Shown: positions 16,950-25,386 of the stretch, in pieces
Position numbering within the stretch: the first letter of the stretch is position 1
Layout of the letters: each line of letters opens with the position of its first letter
Source: Ignavibacteria bacterium UBA2373
GTDB taxonomy: Bacteria; Bacteroidota; Ignavibacteria; Kapaibacteriales; UBA961
NCBI GenBank assembly: GCA_002344005.1
Contig: DDTD01000043.1
Coordinates: forward strand, 1 to 64,000
Direction: 5' to 3'
Length of the DNA stretch: 64,000 nt
Notes under the pieces: model-generated
Seen by the model: only the letters and a program-made list of their open reading frames with translations
Databases searched by the model: none
Told to the model about the DNA's origin: nothing
Position numbers and translations under genes: made by a program

Positions 16950-18458
16950 ATGTCAATAATCGGAAAATCTCTTACCCTCACCATTGCCAATGATGTGCAA
17001 TTCTTGCCCACTGTTTTACGTGCTGTCAATGACATGGCGCATATTCAAGGGTTCACACCAGAAGATATTCATAGATTAGAATTGGGCACTGAGGAAGCCG
17101 TAGCGAATGTAATTAAGCATGCTTTTGCTCATGGTACAACAGAATATTTTTCCATAGTCATCACAGCGGAATCCCTTGGTTTACGGATTACTATTTTTGA
17201 TCAAGGTATGCCTTTCGATCCCGAGCAATTACCTGCATATTCACCGGAAGAAGTCGCCTCAACAATGACATCACGAGGCTTGGGTGTCTTTCTGATTCGA
17301 AAATTTATTGATGAAGTATCATTTCATAATCTCGGCAGAAAGGGACATGAGACGGTATTGTTCAAATATCTGCATCGTGAAAATATTTCAGAGATGTTGG
17401 CTTATGATGAAAAGCAGCAAGCAGAGCATGAACGTACTGAAGATGAATTGCCTAAAGGTTCAGTGAGTTATGATGTGCGTCGGATGAAGCCGGTCGAAGC
17501 GATTGAGGTATCAAAATGTGCCTACAGTTCGTATGGTTATGCATATGTATATGAAAACATCTATTATCCGGAGCGTGTTCGGGAGTTAAATGAAAATGAT
17601 AACTTGATTTCCTTTGTAGCTGTTTCCGATGCAAGTGAAGTTATGGGACATTCGGCTTTAGTTCCTTCCCATGACGATACCGGCATTGCAGAAATGGGAG
17701 TGAGTTTTGTAAAACCACGCTATCGTGGACAAGGATGTTTGAAGGCATTATCGGAGGCAAGGCTCAGTGAAGGAGCACGTCGCGGCTTAACGGGTGTATA
17801 TATGCAAGCAGTCACTACTCATCCTTACTCACAAAAACCTGCTCATGCTAATGGTTTTTCTGATACGGCATTGATGCTGGCAAGAGCAGATGTTCTTGAA
17901 TTTAAGGAAATTGAACAGAAGAAGAGACAAAGAGAATCCTTAGTAATCGCTTATAAATATTTAAGTACGCCTCCCACCATGACAGTATATGCACCCGTGC
18001 ATCATAAGCAGATATTACAAAAAACATTCGATTTGCTTGATGCTCGGATTGAATGGGGAAAAGAAGTCATTGCAAATGTTCAAGGAGTTCAAGCAAATAT
18101 AGCTTTGAAAACCGATAGTTACAGTGGGGCGACAATCACCGTAAAAGCGTATGGTGAAGAGTATGCCCTCACGATAAAAAAACTTGTTAAGGGATTGTGC
18201 TATGATGGAGTTATTGCCATATATGTTCAATTGCCGCTCTCAGACCCTATAACACAATCAGCAATTATCGAAATGGAGAAAATAGGATTCTTCTATTGCG
18301 GCATTATGCCCGGCTCAAATGGCAATAATATTTTCATTATGCAATATCTTAATAATTATCCTTTCGATTATAGTATTTTACGTTTAGATTCCGATTTCGG
18401 TAAAGAATTAGCACTTTATATAGAACAAGATTTTCAACGAATTAACACAATATTATGA
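16950..18458 (+). CDS. RsbW-like ATPase fused to a GNAT acetyltransferase
   Basis: 502 residues, two enzymes in one chain. Residues about 8-142 are a GHKL ATPase of the anti-sigma kinase (RsbW/SpoIIAB) type: N box ELGTEEAVANVIKHAF, then FDQGMPFDPEQLP and RGLGVFLIRKFIDEVSF. There is no histidine phosphoacceptor domain. Residues about 165-310 are a GNAT fold, with acetyl-CoA motif A at RYRGQGCLKALSEARLSEGARR. The last 190 residues look like a further regulatory domain, with a CYDGVIAIYVQLPLSDP segment. It lacks membrane segments and should be cytoplasmic. It overlaps the next gene by ATGA. Likely role: partner-switching phosphorylation of an anti-anti-sigma protein coupled to acetylation; the target is unknown. 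Confidence 0.88.
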   Translation: MSIIGKSLTLTIANDVQFLPTVLRAVNDMAHIQGFTPEDIHRLELGTEEAVANVIKHAFAHGTTEYFSIVITAESLGLRITIFDQGMPFDPEQLPAYSPEEVASTMTSRGLGVFLIRKFIDEVSFHNLGRKGHETVLFKYLHRENISEMLAYDEKQQAEHERTEDELPKGSVSYDVRRMKPVEAIEVSKCAYSSYGYAYVYENIYYPERVRELNENDNLISFVAVSDASEVMGHSALVPSHDDTGIAEMGVSFVKPRYRGQGCLKALSEARLSEGARRGLTGVYMQAVTTHPYSQKPAHANGFSDTALMLARADVLEFKEIEQKKRQRESLVIAYKYLSTPPTMTVYAPVHHKQILQKTFDLLDARIEWGKEVIANVQGVQANIALKTDSYSGATITVKAYGEEYALTIKKLVKGLCYDGVIAIYVQLPLSDPITQSAIIEMEKIGFFYCGIMPGSNGNNIFIMQYLNNYPFDYSILRLDSDFGKELALYIEQDFQRINTIL

Positions 18459-18895
18459 GAACAATAGCATTGCTCTTTGTTTTTATTGCTTTTTTATGCG
18501 GATGTTCGAAGGCACCGGAATTTTATGGTAAAGAACCCTTCGTCAAAACACCGGCACTCACTGTTAGCCAAGCATTAGAACCAACAAATTTCCATCAAAG
18601 TATTGTCGTTCGTGCTACCGTACAATCTGTTTGCAAAACAGAAGGATGTTGGACAATATTGACGGATGGTAAACAATCTATGCGTGTTGTTTTTGCTCAG
18701 GGAAGATTTGCATCTCCTATGGATACTAAAGGAAAAACGGCGATAGTCGAAGGACAGATTGAACCAACAATTGTAAGCGAAGAAGATGCACGTATCTATG
18801 CAGAGCAAGCCGGCTTGGATGCACAGAAAGTCACTGCCATTAATGGTGAACAAAGAATCCCAATTTTCACAGCAGAGTCTTTGCGATTCGAGTAA
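18455..18895 (+). CDS. DUF4920 lipoprotein
   Basis: 146 residues: signal peptide with lipobox LCGC (Cys at about 17), then a small beta-rich OB-like domain. VCKTEGCWTILTDGKQSMRVVF is the conserved DUF4920 core with its paired cysteines. Function unknown; members are periplasmic or outer-membrane lipoproteins of Bacteroidota and relatives. Translational coupling by ATGA to the ATPase-GNAT fusion, and a redox-type CxxC gene first in the run, hint at a common thiol- or stress-related task. That link is inference. Confidence 0.85.
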   Translation: MRTIALLFVFIAFLCGCSKAPEFYGKEPFVKTPALTVSQALEPTNFHQSIVVRATVQSVCKTEGCWTILTDGKQSMRVVFAQGRFASPMDTKGKTAIVEGQIEPTIVSEEDARIYAEQAGLDAQKVTAINGEQRIPIFTAESLRFE

Positions 18896-19045
18896 GAGAG
18901 GCGAACCATTAAACAGTGAATAATGACATGGTTTTGCATCAATGGCATTATAAGTTTTGATATTGTTCTTATGAGAAAGGGGTCACTTGCCGCTTTCTTA
19001 ATAATTTTGTAAAATTTTTTTCCTCACGTGCCCAAAGGGTATTTT

Positions 19046-22000
19046 ATGAAAATGTTTCGATTATTTGTAAACGTTGCTTGCGCTGTATTGTGCGCAACGG
19101 TTACGCTTTTCTCTCAAACCAACCCCACGCCATATGATTTGTCATTGGGTGATTATTCACTTTTGGCTTGGTCTCCGACAAATGCTGCGGGCGTTTATCC
19201 TCCGGGGATACGTTTCCATCGTACTGCGAATGGCAGTGCCGTTGATCCCGGTTTAGCAGTGGAATTTACCACCGATTATACACTTGCCTATAACTTAACG
19301 GGCGGTGTACGTATCAATGGACTTGATAATGACGGATTCGGTATTGTCAATACCAGCAGCACAACAAATGGTCAACTTGGCGCAGCCGTCCTTGCACTCA
19401 ATTGTGCAAATCGCTCGAATGTGACTGTGAGCTGGTTAGGTGGCACTCTTACGCAAGGTGATGGTAATCCCACACCTCGTGAATATGCCATCCGTTTACA
19501 GTACCGCATTGGTACTACGGCGGCATGGACTGATGTGCCGGGACCAATCGAATATACCTCAGCCGGAAAAACAAATGGACATACACAAACATTCAGTACT
19601 GTATTGCCAATAGCAGTAAACAATGAACCCGTTGTGCAATTGCGTTGGAAATATTATTCGGCAGCAGCGAATAGCGGTGGTCAGCGTCCTCGCTTGCGTT
19701 TGGATGACATCGTCGTGACAAGTACTTCTGCATTTGGTACGCCCACAGCATTGAAAATTACTTCCATCACCCCAAGCTCACCTTCTTCTACAAGCACATT
19801 CGCTGTGACTGTACAATCGGTGAATGCTTTGGGTAATCCTGTGAATGTGCCAACGGAAACATCATTTTCTTTATCACGCTTTGCGGGTACGGGTACTTTA
19901 GCCGGAACATTAACAGGCACAATTCCGGCAAATCAAAATTCAGTAATCGTCAGCGGGGTAAGTTATAATGTGGCGGAAAGTGGTGTGATTATTCTTGCTT
20001 CGCGTACTGCCGGTGAGTTATTGACTGATGGTCAAAGTGCCCCATTTACAGTCACCCAAGGAGCAACGCAGACTGCTTTAATTGGCATTCAAACCAAAGG
20101 ATATATTGGAAAAACATTTCAGACATTTACTGTTGAAGCACGCAGACAAGATAATAGTGTTGATCCAAATTATACAGGTAATGTCACCGTCACCGTGGCA
20201 AGCGGTACAAATTCTGTTATCGGTACATTGACCAAACCATTAGTGAATGGAATTGCAACATTTAATGATATTCGTTTTTCTGCTGAGGGTACTTATACCT
20301 TACGCTTTTCAACAACAGGGTTAAGTTCCATAGACTCACCGCCCATTACCATCAATCCTCGCATTACGATGCAAGATGTGCTCATTCCTCAAGTGGTAAA
20401 ATCTACATCCAATTTGACTCGTGTGCCGGCATATGCTTTGGTACGTTTCGATAATCTCTTCCCCAATACGACATATCGTTTCATGACTTCGGGTTTAGAA
20501 AATCGTACTCTGATTACCTTTGGTGCAGGCAATAATCTCCATTATTCTGCCGAAACCAATTCTTTCAATTATTCCTCCAATAAGACATTAACCTCTACAT
20601 CCGTTCCGCCGGATTATTCAACCTTTATCACCGGTCCGGGTGAAACATCCAAATCAGTTTGGATTAATATTCTCACAACAGGCAATACACGCTTTGCTGA
20701 AGGTAATTCTATGTGGTGGAGAGTCTTTTTATCGGATATTATTGGTGGCACACCCGATACATTAACCACAGTAGCTGCCAGCCGATGCGTTGAATTCGGT
20801 TCTTCAACCACACAAGCAACAGGTATTTTTGATTCGCAAAGTGGCGCTACTCCTAAAAACATTATCTGTCTCTATAATAATGAAGAGGGAACAGGTAATC
20901 CAGTGGCAACTGCATTGGTGCAAGATGACGGTACGGTGATTTTCCGCACTTTCGGTACAAATAATGTCGTAACAACCAAAGCCGTTGATTTTTATGAAGC
21001 ATTAGATCAAGTCGCGGGAAGTTGGGTTACACTCATTCCCAATAATTTAACAGGCGGCATTAAGCGCGTCGAAGAACGCCGCTTATCCGATGGTGAGATT
21101 GTACGTTTTTATACAGATGCCGATGGTGTATGGTCAACCGTTAATACTGTCAGAACATCATCCGGTATTACAGCTATTGATTTCCGCACGCCTCAATTGA
21201 CCGTCACTTCGCCTACAGCAGGGCAGGCAATATGCGCACTCACCGACCAACAAATTCGTTGGACTTCACGTGGTGTGAGCAATGTGAAAATTGATATTAC
21301 ACGCAATGGAACAGGATTCTCTCCCATTGTTGCTTCCACCGATGGATTTGCTCAACTCTATGATTGGTTTATTACCCATGCAGAAAATGATGGCGCAACA
21401 TATCAAGTGCGTGTTACCGACAATGAACATCCTATGGTGAGCGGTTTATCCCAACAATTCTCTATCACATTACCGCCTCGATTATTATTCCAGCCAATTT
21501 CACAAAACAAATGTATTGGCGACACTATTCTTTTGCGGGTTGGTACCGAAGGAACAGCAACGGCATATCAATGGTTCAAAGATGGTCAGCCATTAACGGG
21601 CGCAACAACAAATGTTTTGCGTATCCTTTATGCAAGAGAAACCAATACAGGAAAATATCAAGTCCGTGTCTCCGGTACATCCATCTGTGGCGATATATGG
21701 TCTGACACTGCAATCGTCTATGTCACTCCAGAGCTAACCATTCTCAAACAACCACAAGATGCTGTCGCACAATTGGGCAAAACACTTTCGCTTTCTGTGG
21801 AAGTCATGGGTACGGACAAACATAGATATCAATGGTTCAAAGGTAATGTTGCCTTGCAGAACAGCACACGCATTTCCGGCGCACAAACCCCGAATTTGAT
21901 TATCCGTGAGTTCAAAGCTACTGATAATGGCACTGACTATTTCTGCCGCATTTTTGCCGAAGGAAATTGCCAAATCAAAGATACTCGTCGCATTAATGTC

Positions 22001-23083
22001 GGTCCTTCATCCATTACTTTAGCAACGCAACCCGACACATTGGTTGCTGCATGCGAAGGGCTACCTTTCACCATGCGTGTTACCACCACTACCGTTCCTG
22101 CTGATTTACCATTGCGTTTCCGTTGGTTCAAAGGCAATACAGAATTAACAGACGGTAATGGCATAACAGGTGCAACGACCAATACTATAGCATTTGCAAA
22201 CTCATCCGCAGCAATCGCCGGAATTTATACCGTAAAAGTAGAAGCATTATCAGGCAATGCCACAAATCAATCGCACAATATTCGTGTGGTGCTTGGCGAT
22301 AAACCGCGTTTTATTATTCAGCCGCGTTCACGTGAGGTCTGTGCCGGAGAATTATTCGTTCTCAATGCCGACGCAATATCCAATTCGCTCATGGAATATC
22401 GCTGGATACGCAATGGAGTGCTTTTACCCGACAGAACAAATTCTTTTGCATTACAATTCGATACTGCCGGTCGCCAATACTTCTATCGTTGTATTGTCAC
22501 AACCGAATGTGGAAGCGACACATCGGACTTATGCACAATCACAACAACAGCATTGCCAACCATCACACAGCAACCGCCTAAAACATTGGCAATAGAGCAA
22601 TCAAAATATGGTCGTTTGACAGTCGGTGCATTTGCCTCACGAGCATTGCGCTATTCGTGGGTCAAAGACGGCAAAGCCATCGAAGGCAATAATTCTCCCG
22701 TTTTAGAAATTGCCATCGCAACCAAAAAAGATGAAGGCAAATATTGGGTGAATGTGATAGGGGATTGCGATACTCTAAGCAGCGACACAACCATCGTCAC
22801 CGTCACTGCGCCATCATCGCTCAGCGAAGAAGAAACACAACGATTTGTCACGCTCTCGCCCAATCCGGCACATTCCTTTGTCACAGTATTCGTGAATCCA
22901 TTGCTCAAACCATCCGCAATGCGTATCACTGATATGATTGGCAAAGAAATCATGCGCTTTGATGCTCAACAAATCAGCGAATCCATGCAAATAGATGTGC
23001 AGAACTTTATGTCCGGTCAATACTGGATTACCCTTCAATCCGACCAAGGCATACTTGTCTTGCCATTGCATATCATGAAATAA
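19046..23083 (+). CDS. Giant Ig-domain secreted protein with T9SS sorting domain
   Basis: 1345 residues from the ATG at 19046 (GTG at 19028 is the alternative). A signal peptide of about 25 residues (MKMFRLFVNVACAVLCATV) is cleaved near TLFSQ. Residues about 28-230 form a jelly-roll-like beta domain typical of surface proteins. Next come two Ig-like domains (TPTALKITSITPSSPSS onward), a mixed region to about 810, then five tandem Ig-like domains at about 815-1265, each with a YQWFK / FRWFKG / YSWVKDG tryptophan. The last 80 residues open with LSPNPAHSFVTV, continue through MIGKEIM and end at LHIMK, and are a type A T9SS domain. It should be secreted and anchored at the cell surface, perhaps as an adhesin. 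It is a single-gene unit with its own terminator. Confidence 0.9.
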   Translation: MKMFRLFVNVACAVLCATVTLFSQTNPTPYDLSLGDYSLLAWSPTNAAGVYPPGIRFHRTANGSAVDPGLAVEFTTDYTLAYNLTGGVRINGLDNDGFGIVNTSSTTNGQLGAAVLALNCANRSNVTVSWLGGTLTQGDGNPTPREYAIRLQYRIGTTAAWTDVPGPIEYTSAGKTNGHTQTFSTVLPIAVNNEPVVQLRWKYYSAAANSGGQRPRLRLDDIVVTSTSAFGTPTALKITSITPSSPSSTSTFAVTVQSVNALGNPVNVPTETSFSLSRFAGTGTLAGTLTGTIPANQNSVIVSGVSYNVAESGVIILASRTAGELLTDGQSAPFTVTQGATQTALIGIQTKGYIGKTFQTFTVEARRQDNSVDPNYTGNVTVTVASGTNSVIGTLTKPLVNGIATFNDIRFSAEGTYTLRFSTTGLSSIDSPPITINPRITMQDVLIPQVVKSTSNLTRVPAYALVRFDNLFPNTTYRFMTSGLENRTLITFGAGNNLHYSAETNSFNYSSNKTLTSTSVPPDYSTFITGPGETSKSVWINILTTGNTRFAEGNSMWWRVFLSDIIGGTPDTLTTVAASRCVEFGSSTTQATGIFDSQSGATPKNIICLYNNEEGTGNPVATALVQDDGTVIFRTFGTNNVVTTKAVDFYEALDQVAGSWVTLIPNNLTGGIKRVEERRLSDGEIVRFYTDADGVWSTVNTVRTSSGITAIDFRTPQLTVTSPTAGQAICALTDQQIRWTSRGVSNVKIDITRNGTGFSPIVASTDGFAQLYDWFITHAENDGATYQVRVTDNEHPMVSGLSQQFSITLPPRLLFQPISQNKCIGDTILLRVGTEGTATAYQWFKDGQPLTGATTNVLRILYARETNTGKYQVRVSGTSICGDIWSDTAIVYVTPELTILKQPQDAVAQLGKTLSLSVEVMGTDKHRYQWFKGNVALQNSTRISGAQTPNLIIREFKATDNGTDYFCRIFAEGNCQIKDTRRINVGPSSITLATQPDTLVAACEGLPFTMRVTTTTVPADLPLRFRWFKGNTELTDGNGITGATTNTIAFANSSAAIAGIYTVKVEALSGNATNQSHNIRVVLGDKPRFIIQPRSREVCAGELFVLNADAISNSLMEYRWIRNGVLLPDRTNSFALQFDTAGRQYFYRCIVTTECGSDTSDLCTITTTALPTITQQPPKTLAIEQSKYGRLTVGAFASRALRYSWVKDGKAIEGNNSPVLEIAIATKKDEGKYWVNVIGDCDTLSSDTTIVTVTAPSSLSEEETQRFVTLSPNPAHSFVTVFVNPLLKPSAMRITDMIGKEIMRFDAQQISESMQIDVQNFMSGQYWITLQSDQGILVLPLHIMK

Positions 23084-23107
23084 AACACTTAGCAAAACTC
23101 TCATAAC

Positions 23108-23141
23108 AAAGCTCATTGTCACACAGGCAATGGGCTTTTTT
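23108..23141 (+). terminator. Rho-independent terminator of the Ig-domain gene
   Basis: AAAGCTCATTG (23108-23118) pairs with CAATGGGCTTT (23128-23138) with one G-U, followed by a T run to 23141. It lies 24 bp after the stop codon. Confidence 0.88.
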
Positions 23142-23159
23142 ATTTTGTAGCCACAGAAT

Positions 23160-23213
23160 TTCCCTCAAACCAACCACAAAGTATTCAATCCCGAAGGGAT
23201 GATATAGTAATAG
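23160..23213. repeat. Isolated copy of the 63-bp array unit
   Basis: The 54 bp here are essentially identical to 23622-23675 in the array, including the palindrome ATCCCGAAGGGAT and the tail GATATAGTAATAG. A shorter diverged copy of the palindrome lies at 23235-23254. Confidence 0.85.
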
Positions 23214-23270
23214 GAACAAGTCCATAGCAAAACCAAATCCCAACGGGATGACATACACAATGACTATACC

Positions 23271-23284
23271 GCTCCTTCGGAGCT
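23271..23284. repeat. Palindrome GCTCCTTCGGAGCT, copy 1
   Basis: Perfect inverted repeat GCTCC-TTC-GGAGC; copy 2 is at 23324-23337. The complementary core is CCGAAGG, the same as in the 63-bp unit. Confidence 0.8.
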
Positions 23285-23323
23285 ACGGATACTTTCTCTG
23301 GCTTCATTGTCTATGAATATATC

Positions 23324-23337
23324 GCTCCTTCGGAGCT
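23324..23337. repeat. Palindrome GCTCCTTCGGAGCT, copy 2
   Basis: Same 14 bp as 23271-23284, 53 bp away, with the flanking bases ATATCGC and TATACCGC also similar. Confidence 0.8.
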
Positions 23338-23397
23338 AATTCCATCATCAACCAAAAACAATCGCCTTCCAACCACAAACCACAACCATCCAAAATT

Positions 23398-23423
23398 CCC
23401 CTCTTGAGGGGTGTCCGAAGGAC
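23398..23423. repeat. Double palindrome CCCCTCTTGAGGGG + GTCCGAAGGAC
   Basis: CCCCTC-TT-GAGGGG (23398-23411) is followed at once by GTCC-GAA-GGAC (23413-23423). From memory, very similar strings are dispersed in other Bacteroidota-group genomes; a genome search would show whether this is such a copy. Confidence 0.7.
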
Positions 23424-23455
23424 GGGGTGGATAAACAAAACCGTATCCATATTTC

Positions 23456-23738
23456 ATTCAATCCCAACGAGATGATATAGTAATAGAAAACCACATTCTC
23501 CCCATCCAACCACATTTCATTCAATCACAACGGGATGATATAGTAATAGAAAACCATATTATCCCCATCTAACCACATTTCATTCAATCCCGAAGGGATG
23601 ATATAGTAATAGAAAATCATATTCCCTCAAACCAACCACAAAGTATTCAATCCCGAAGGGATGATATAGTAATAGAAAACCATATTACCCCAAACCAACC
23701 ACATTTCATTTAATCCCAACGGGATGACATAGTAATAG
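23456..23738. repeat. 63-bp tandem array (five copies of a hairpin unit)
   Basis: Copies of a 31-bp segment (ATTCAATCCCGAAGGGATGA plus TATAGTAATAG) start at 23456, 23519, 23582, 23645 and 23708, exactly 63 bp apart. The 32-bp segments between them are also alike (AAAACCATATT, then an A/C-rich stretch ending CCACATTTC or CCACAAAGT), so this is a tandem repeat. The hairpin arms ATCCC/GGGAT are mostly kept while the loop varies between GAA and AAC. Confidence 0.9.
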
Positions 23739-23765
23739 GGGAATCATTGACAATTGACAATCAAC

Positions 23766-23996
23766 CTAAAAATACTATCTAACAAGCTAAAAATACTATC
23801 TAACAACCTAAAAATACTATCTAATAACCTAAAAACATAATCTAATGACTTAAAAATATTATCTGACAAGCTAAAAATGTTATCCTATGACATAAAAACA
23901 TAATCCAACAAGCTAAAAATGCTATCTGATGACCTAAAAATACTATCTAATGAGCTAAAAATGCTATCTGACAACCTAAAAATGCTATCTGACTTG
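23766..23996. repeat. Eleven-copy 21-bp tandem repeat
   Basis: Eleven contiguous units of 21 bp, consensus CTAAAAATACTATCTAACAA plus C or G. Units differ from each other at several positions, mostly at 8-12 and 15-21, so the array is old or under relaxed constraint. On the minus strand it reads as a heptad close to S/L-x-D-S-I-F-R/S with one stop, in unit 6. On the plus strand the first three units read LKILSN-N/K before a stop in unit 4. No start codon or ribosome binding site serves either frame. Confidence 0.92.
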
Positions 23997-24023
23997 TTGG
24001 AACATGATTTTTTTGTCTTAGAA

Positions 24024-24055
24024 TTTGGTTTATTGTCTATTGTATAGTATTTTTG
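24024..24055 (+). promoter_or_regulatory. Bacteroidota-type promoter of the gene at 24084
   Basis: TTTG at 24024-24027, 20 bp, then TATTTTTG at 24048-24055. This fits the -33 TTTG / -7 TAnnTTTG consensus of the Bacteroidota housekeeping sigma factor. The ATG is 28 bp further on. Confidence 0.65.
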
Positions 24056-24083
24056 CTTTATATATATTTCATTGAGGATTATT

Positions 24084-25253
24084 ATGGCTGATGTTAAACG
24101 TACATTTTCTATGCCCTATGCAGAATTAGTAAGCTTTGCTAATATGTTATGTCAAAATTTGACGACAGATTTGGCTTTATTTGCTGATTATGGCGTGACT
24201 GCGCCTAAAATTGCTGCTTTGCAGGCATTGTCTGATGCTTTTGAGGCGTTCCCGTCGGATCAAACATTTGTGTATCAGATGATGATTGCCACTGAAGATA
24301 AAAATGCTAAACGTGATGAGCTTATTAAGCTGATTAAGTCTTTTGCGGTGAGGTTTGCGGCTGTGTTCGGGTTCGATAGTCCGCGTTATAAGGGCTTGAA
24401 AACAAGTAATATAGGGTTGCAAACGGATTTGAATGTGTTGGCTACTGCTCGTTTTGTGGCGCAGGAGGCGGAAAGCTCTTTGGCGCAGCTTGCTTCGGAG
24501 GGCATAACGCAGGCAATGGTGGATAATTTTGTTGCCGAAGCGAATGAGTTTGAGCAATTGATGTATGCACAAAAGTCGGCGAAGATGTTGCGCTCGGTGA
24601 AAACGGATGAACGCGCTACGAAGGGCAATGAAATTTATACTTTGATTGTGAAATATTGTTCGTATGGCAAGCAAATTTTCGAGGCGGGCACTGCTAATTA
24701 TGAAAAATATGTGATTACGGATAGTTATGTGCCGCAAACGCCTCCGCAAGCACCGGAAACGCTGTTTTATCAAAATGGCGAGCTTTCTTATAGCGAAAGT
24801 GATGGGGCATCGAGCTATAAAGTGGAGCGCAATCCCACTCCGACGGATGAAAATGCGTGGATTATTGTCTATGAGGGCGATGAAACGGAGGTTGCGGTTG
24901 GTCAAATTGGCGATGGTATGCGCATGAGGGTCTGGGCACGTAATGATGCCGGCTTCTCGGTGAATCCAAGCTATTCGGTATATAGTGTTGTGTTTTTGAA
25001 TGTGCCGAGTAATTTCCATTTTTCTGCCGGAACGCTGTATTGGGATGCGGTTGATTGGGCTAATGGCTATGAATTTGAGTCTTCATTGAATCAAACAGAG
25101 TGGGAAGTGTTGAGCAATCAAAATGTGTTGGAATATACGCCTGTGCCGGGTTCGGGTATGGTGTATTATCGTGTGCGGGCAATGTATGGTAATGTGCATT
25201 CGGATTATGCTGCGGTGATTGGTATTGATTGGGGTAATGTGGTGAATGGGTGA
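24084..25253 (+). CDS. Helical-domain plus fibronectin-III-like protein (paralog 2)
   Basis: 389 residues from the ATG at 24084, preceded by GAGGA (24074-24078). Residues 1 to about 215 are alpha-helical, rich in Ala/Glu/Lys, with no signal peptide or membrane segment. Two fibronectin-III-like domains follow at about 225-305 and 305-389. It is a paralog of 310-1482; the C-terminal domains match well, and the N-terminal helical domains share length and position but little sequence. The upstream promoter is of the strong Bacteroidota form. Directly upstream is the 21-bp array. Function unknown; it could be a scaffold or a substrate-binding protein that stays in the cytoplasm. Confidence 0.87.
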   Translation: MADVKRTFSMPYAELVSFANMLCQNLTTDLALFADYGVTAPKIAALQALSDAFEAFPSDQTFVYQMMIATEDKNAKRDELIKLIKSFAVRFAAVFGFDSPRYKGLKTSNIGLQTDLNVLATARFVAQEAESSLAQLASEGITQAMVDNFVAEANEFEQLMYAQKSAKMLRSVKTDERATKGNEIYTLIVKYCSYGKQIFEAGTANYEKYVITDSYVPQTPPQAPETLFYQNGELSYSESDGASSYKVERNPTPTDENAWIIVYEGDETEVAVGQIGDGMRMRVWARNDAGFSVNPSYSVYSVVFLNVPSNFHFSAGTLYWDAVDWANGYEFESSLNQTEWEVLSNQNVLEYTPVPGSGMVYYRVRAMYGNVHSDYAAVIGIDWGNVVNG

Positions 25254-25386
25254 GGGGAGAGTTGATGCTTTTAATCCAACAGAAATGGAATGGCAATAGG
25301 GGAAACGGAATTTATATGTAATCAATTAAAATAAAGTGAGAATTTATAATACAATTTTGTAGTCATATCATATTTAGAAGGAGATT

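Larger units (their letters stand above)
23142..24023. other. Gene-free repeat kilobase
   Basis: About 880 bp with no credible gene on either strand. It is filled by small palindromes built on the core CCGAAGG, a 63-bp tandem array, and an 11 x 21-bp tandem array. The parts are listed separately. Confidence 0.85.

Noticed and set aside
23456..23738. CRISPR array
   Set aside because: The period is regular (31 + 32 bp), but the 32-bp segments between repeats resemble each other closely, whereas spacers should be unrelated. No cas gene is nearby.
24177..25019. 280-residue minus-strand frame in the second fibronectin-like gene
   Set aside because: Arg/His/Ile-rich translation opposite a gene with promoter, ribosome binding site and a paralog.
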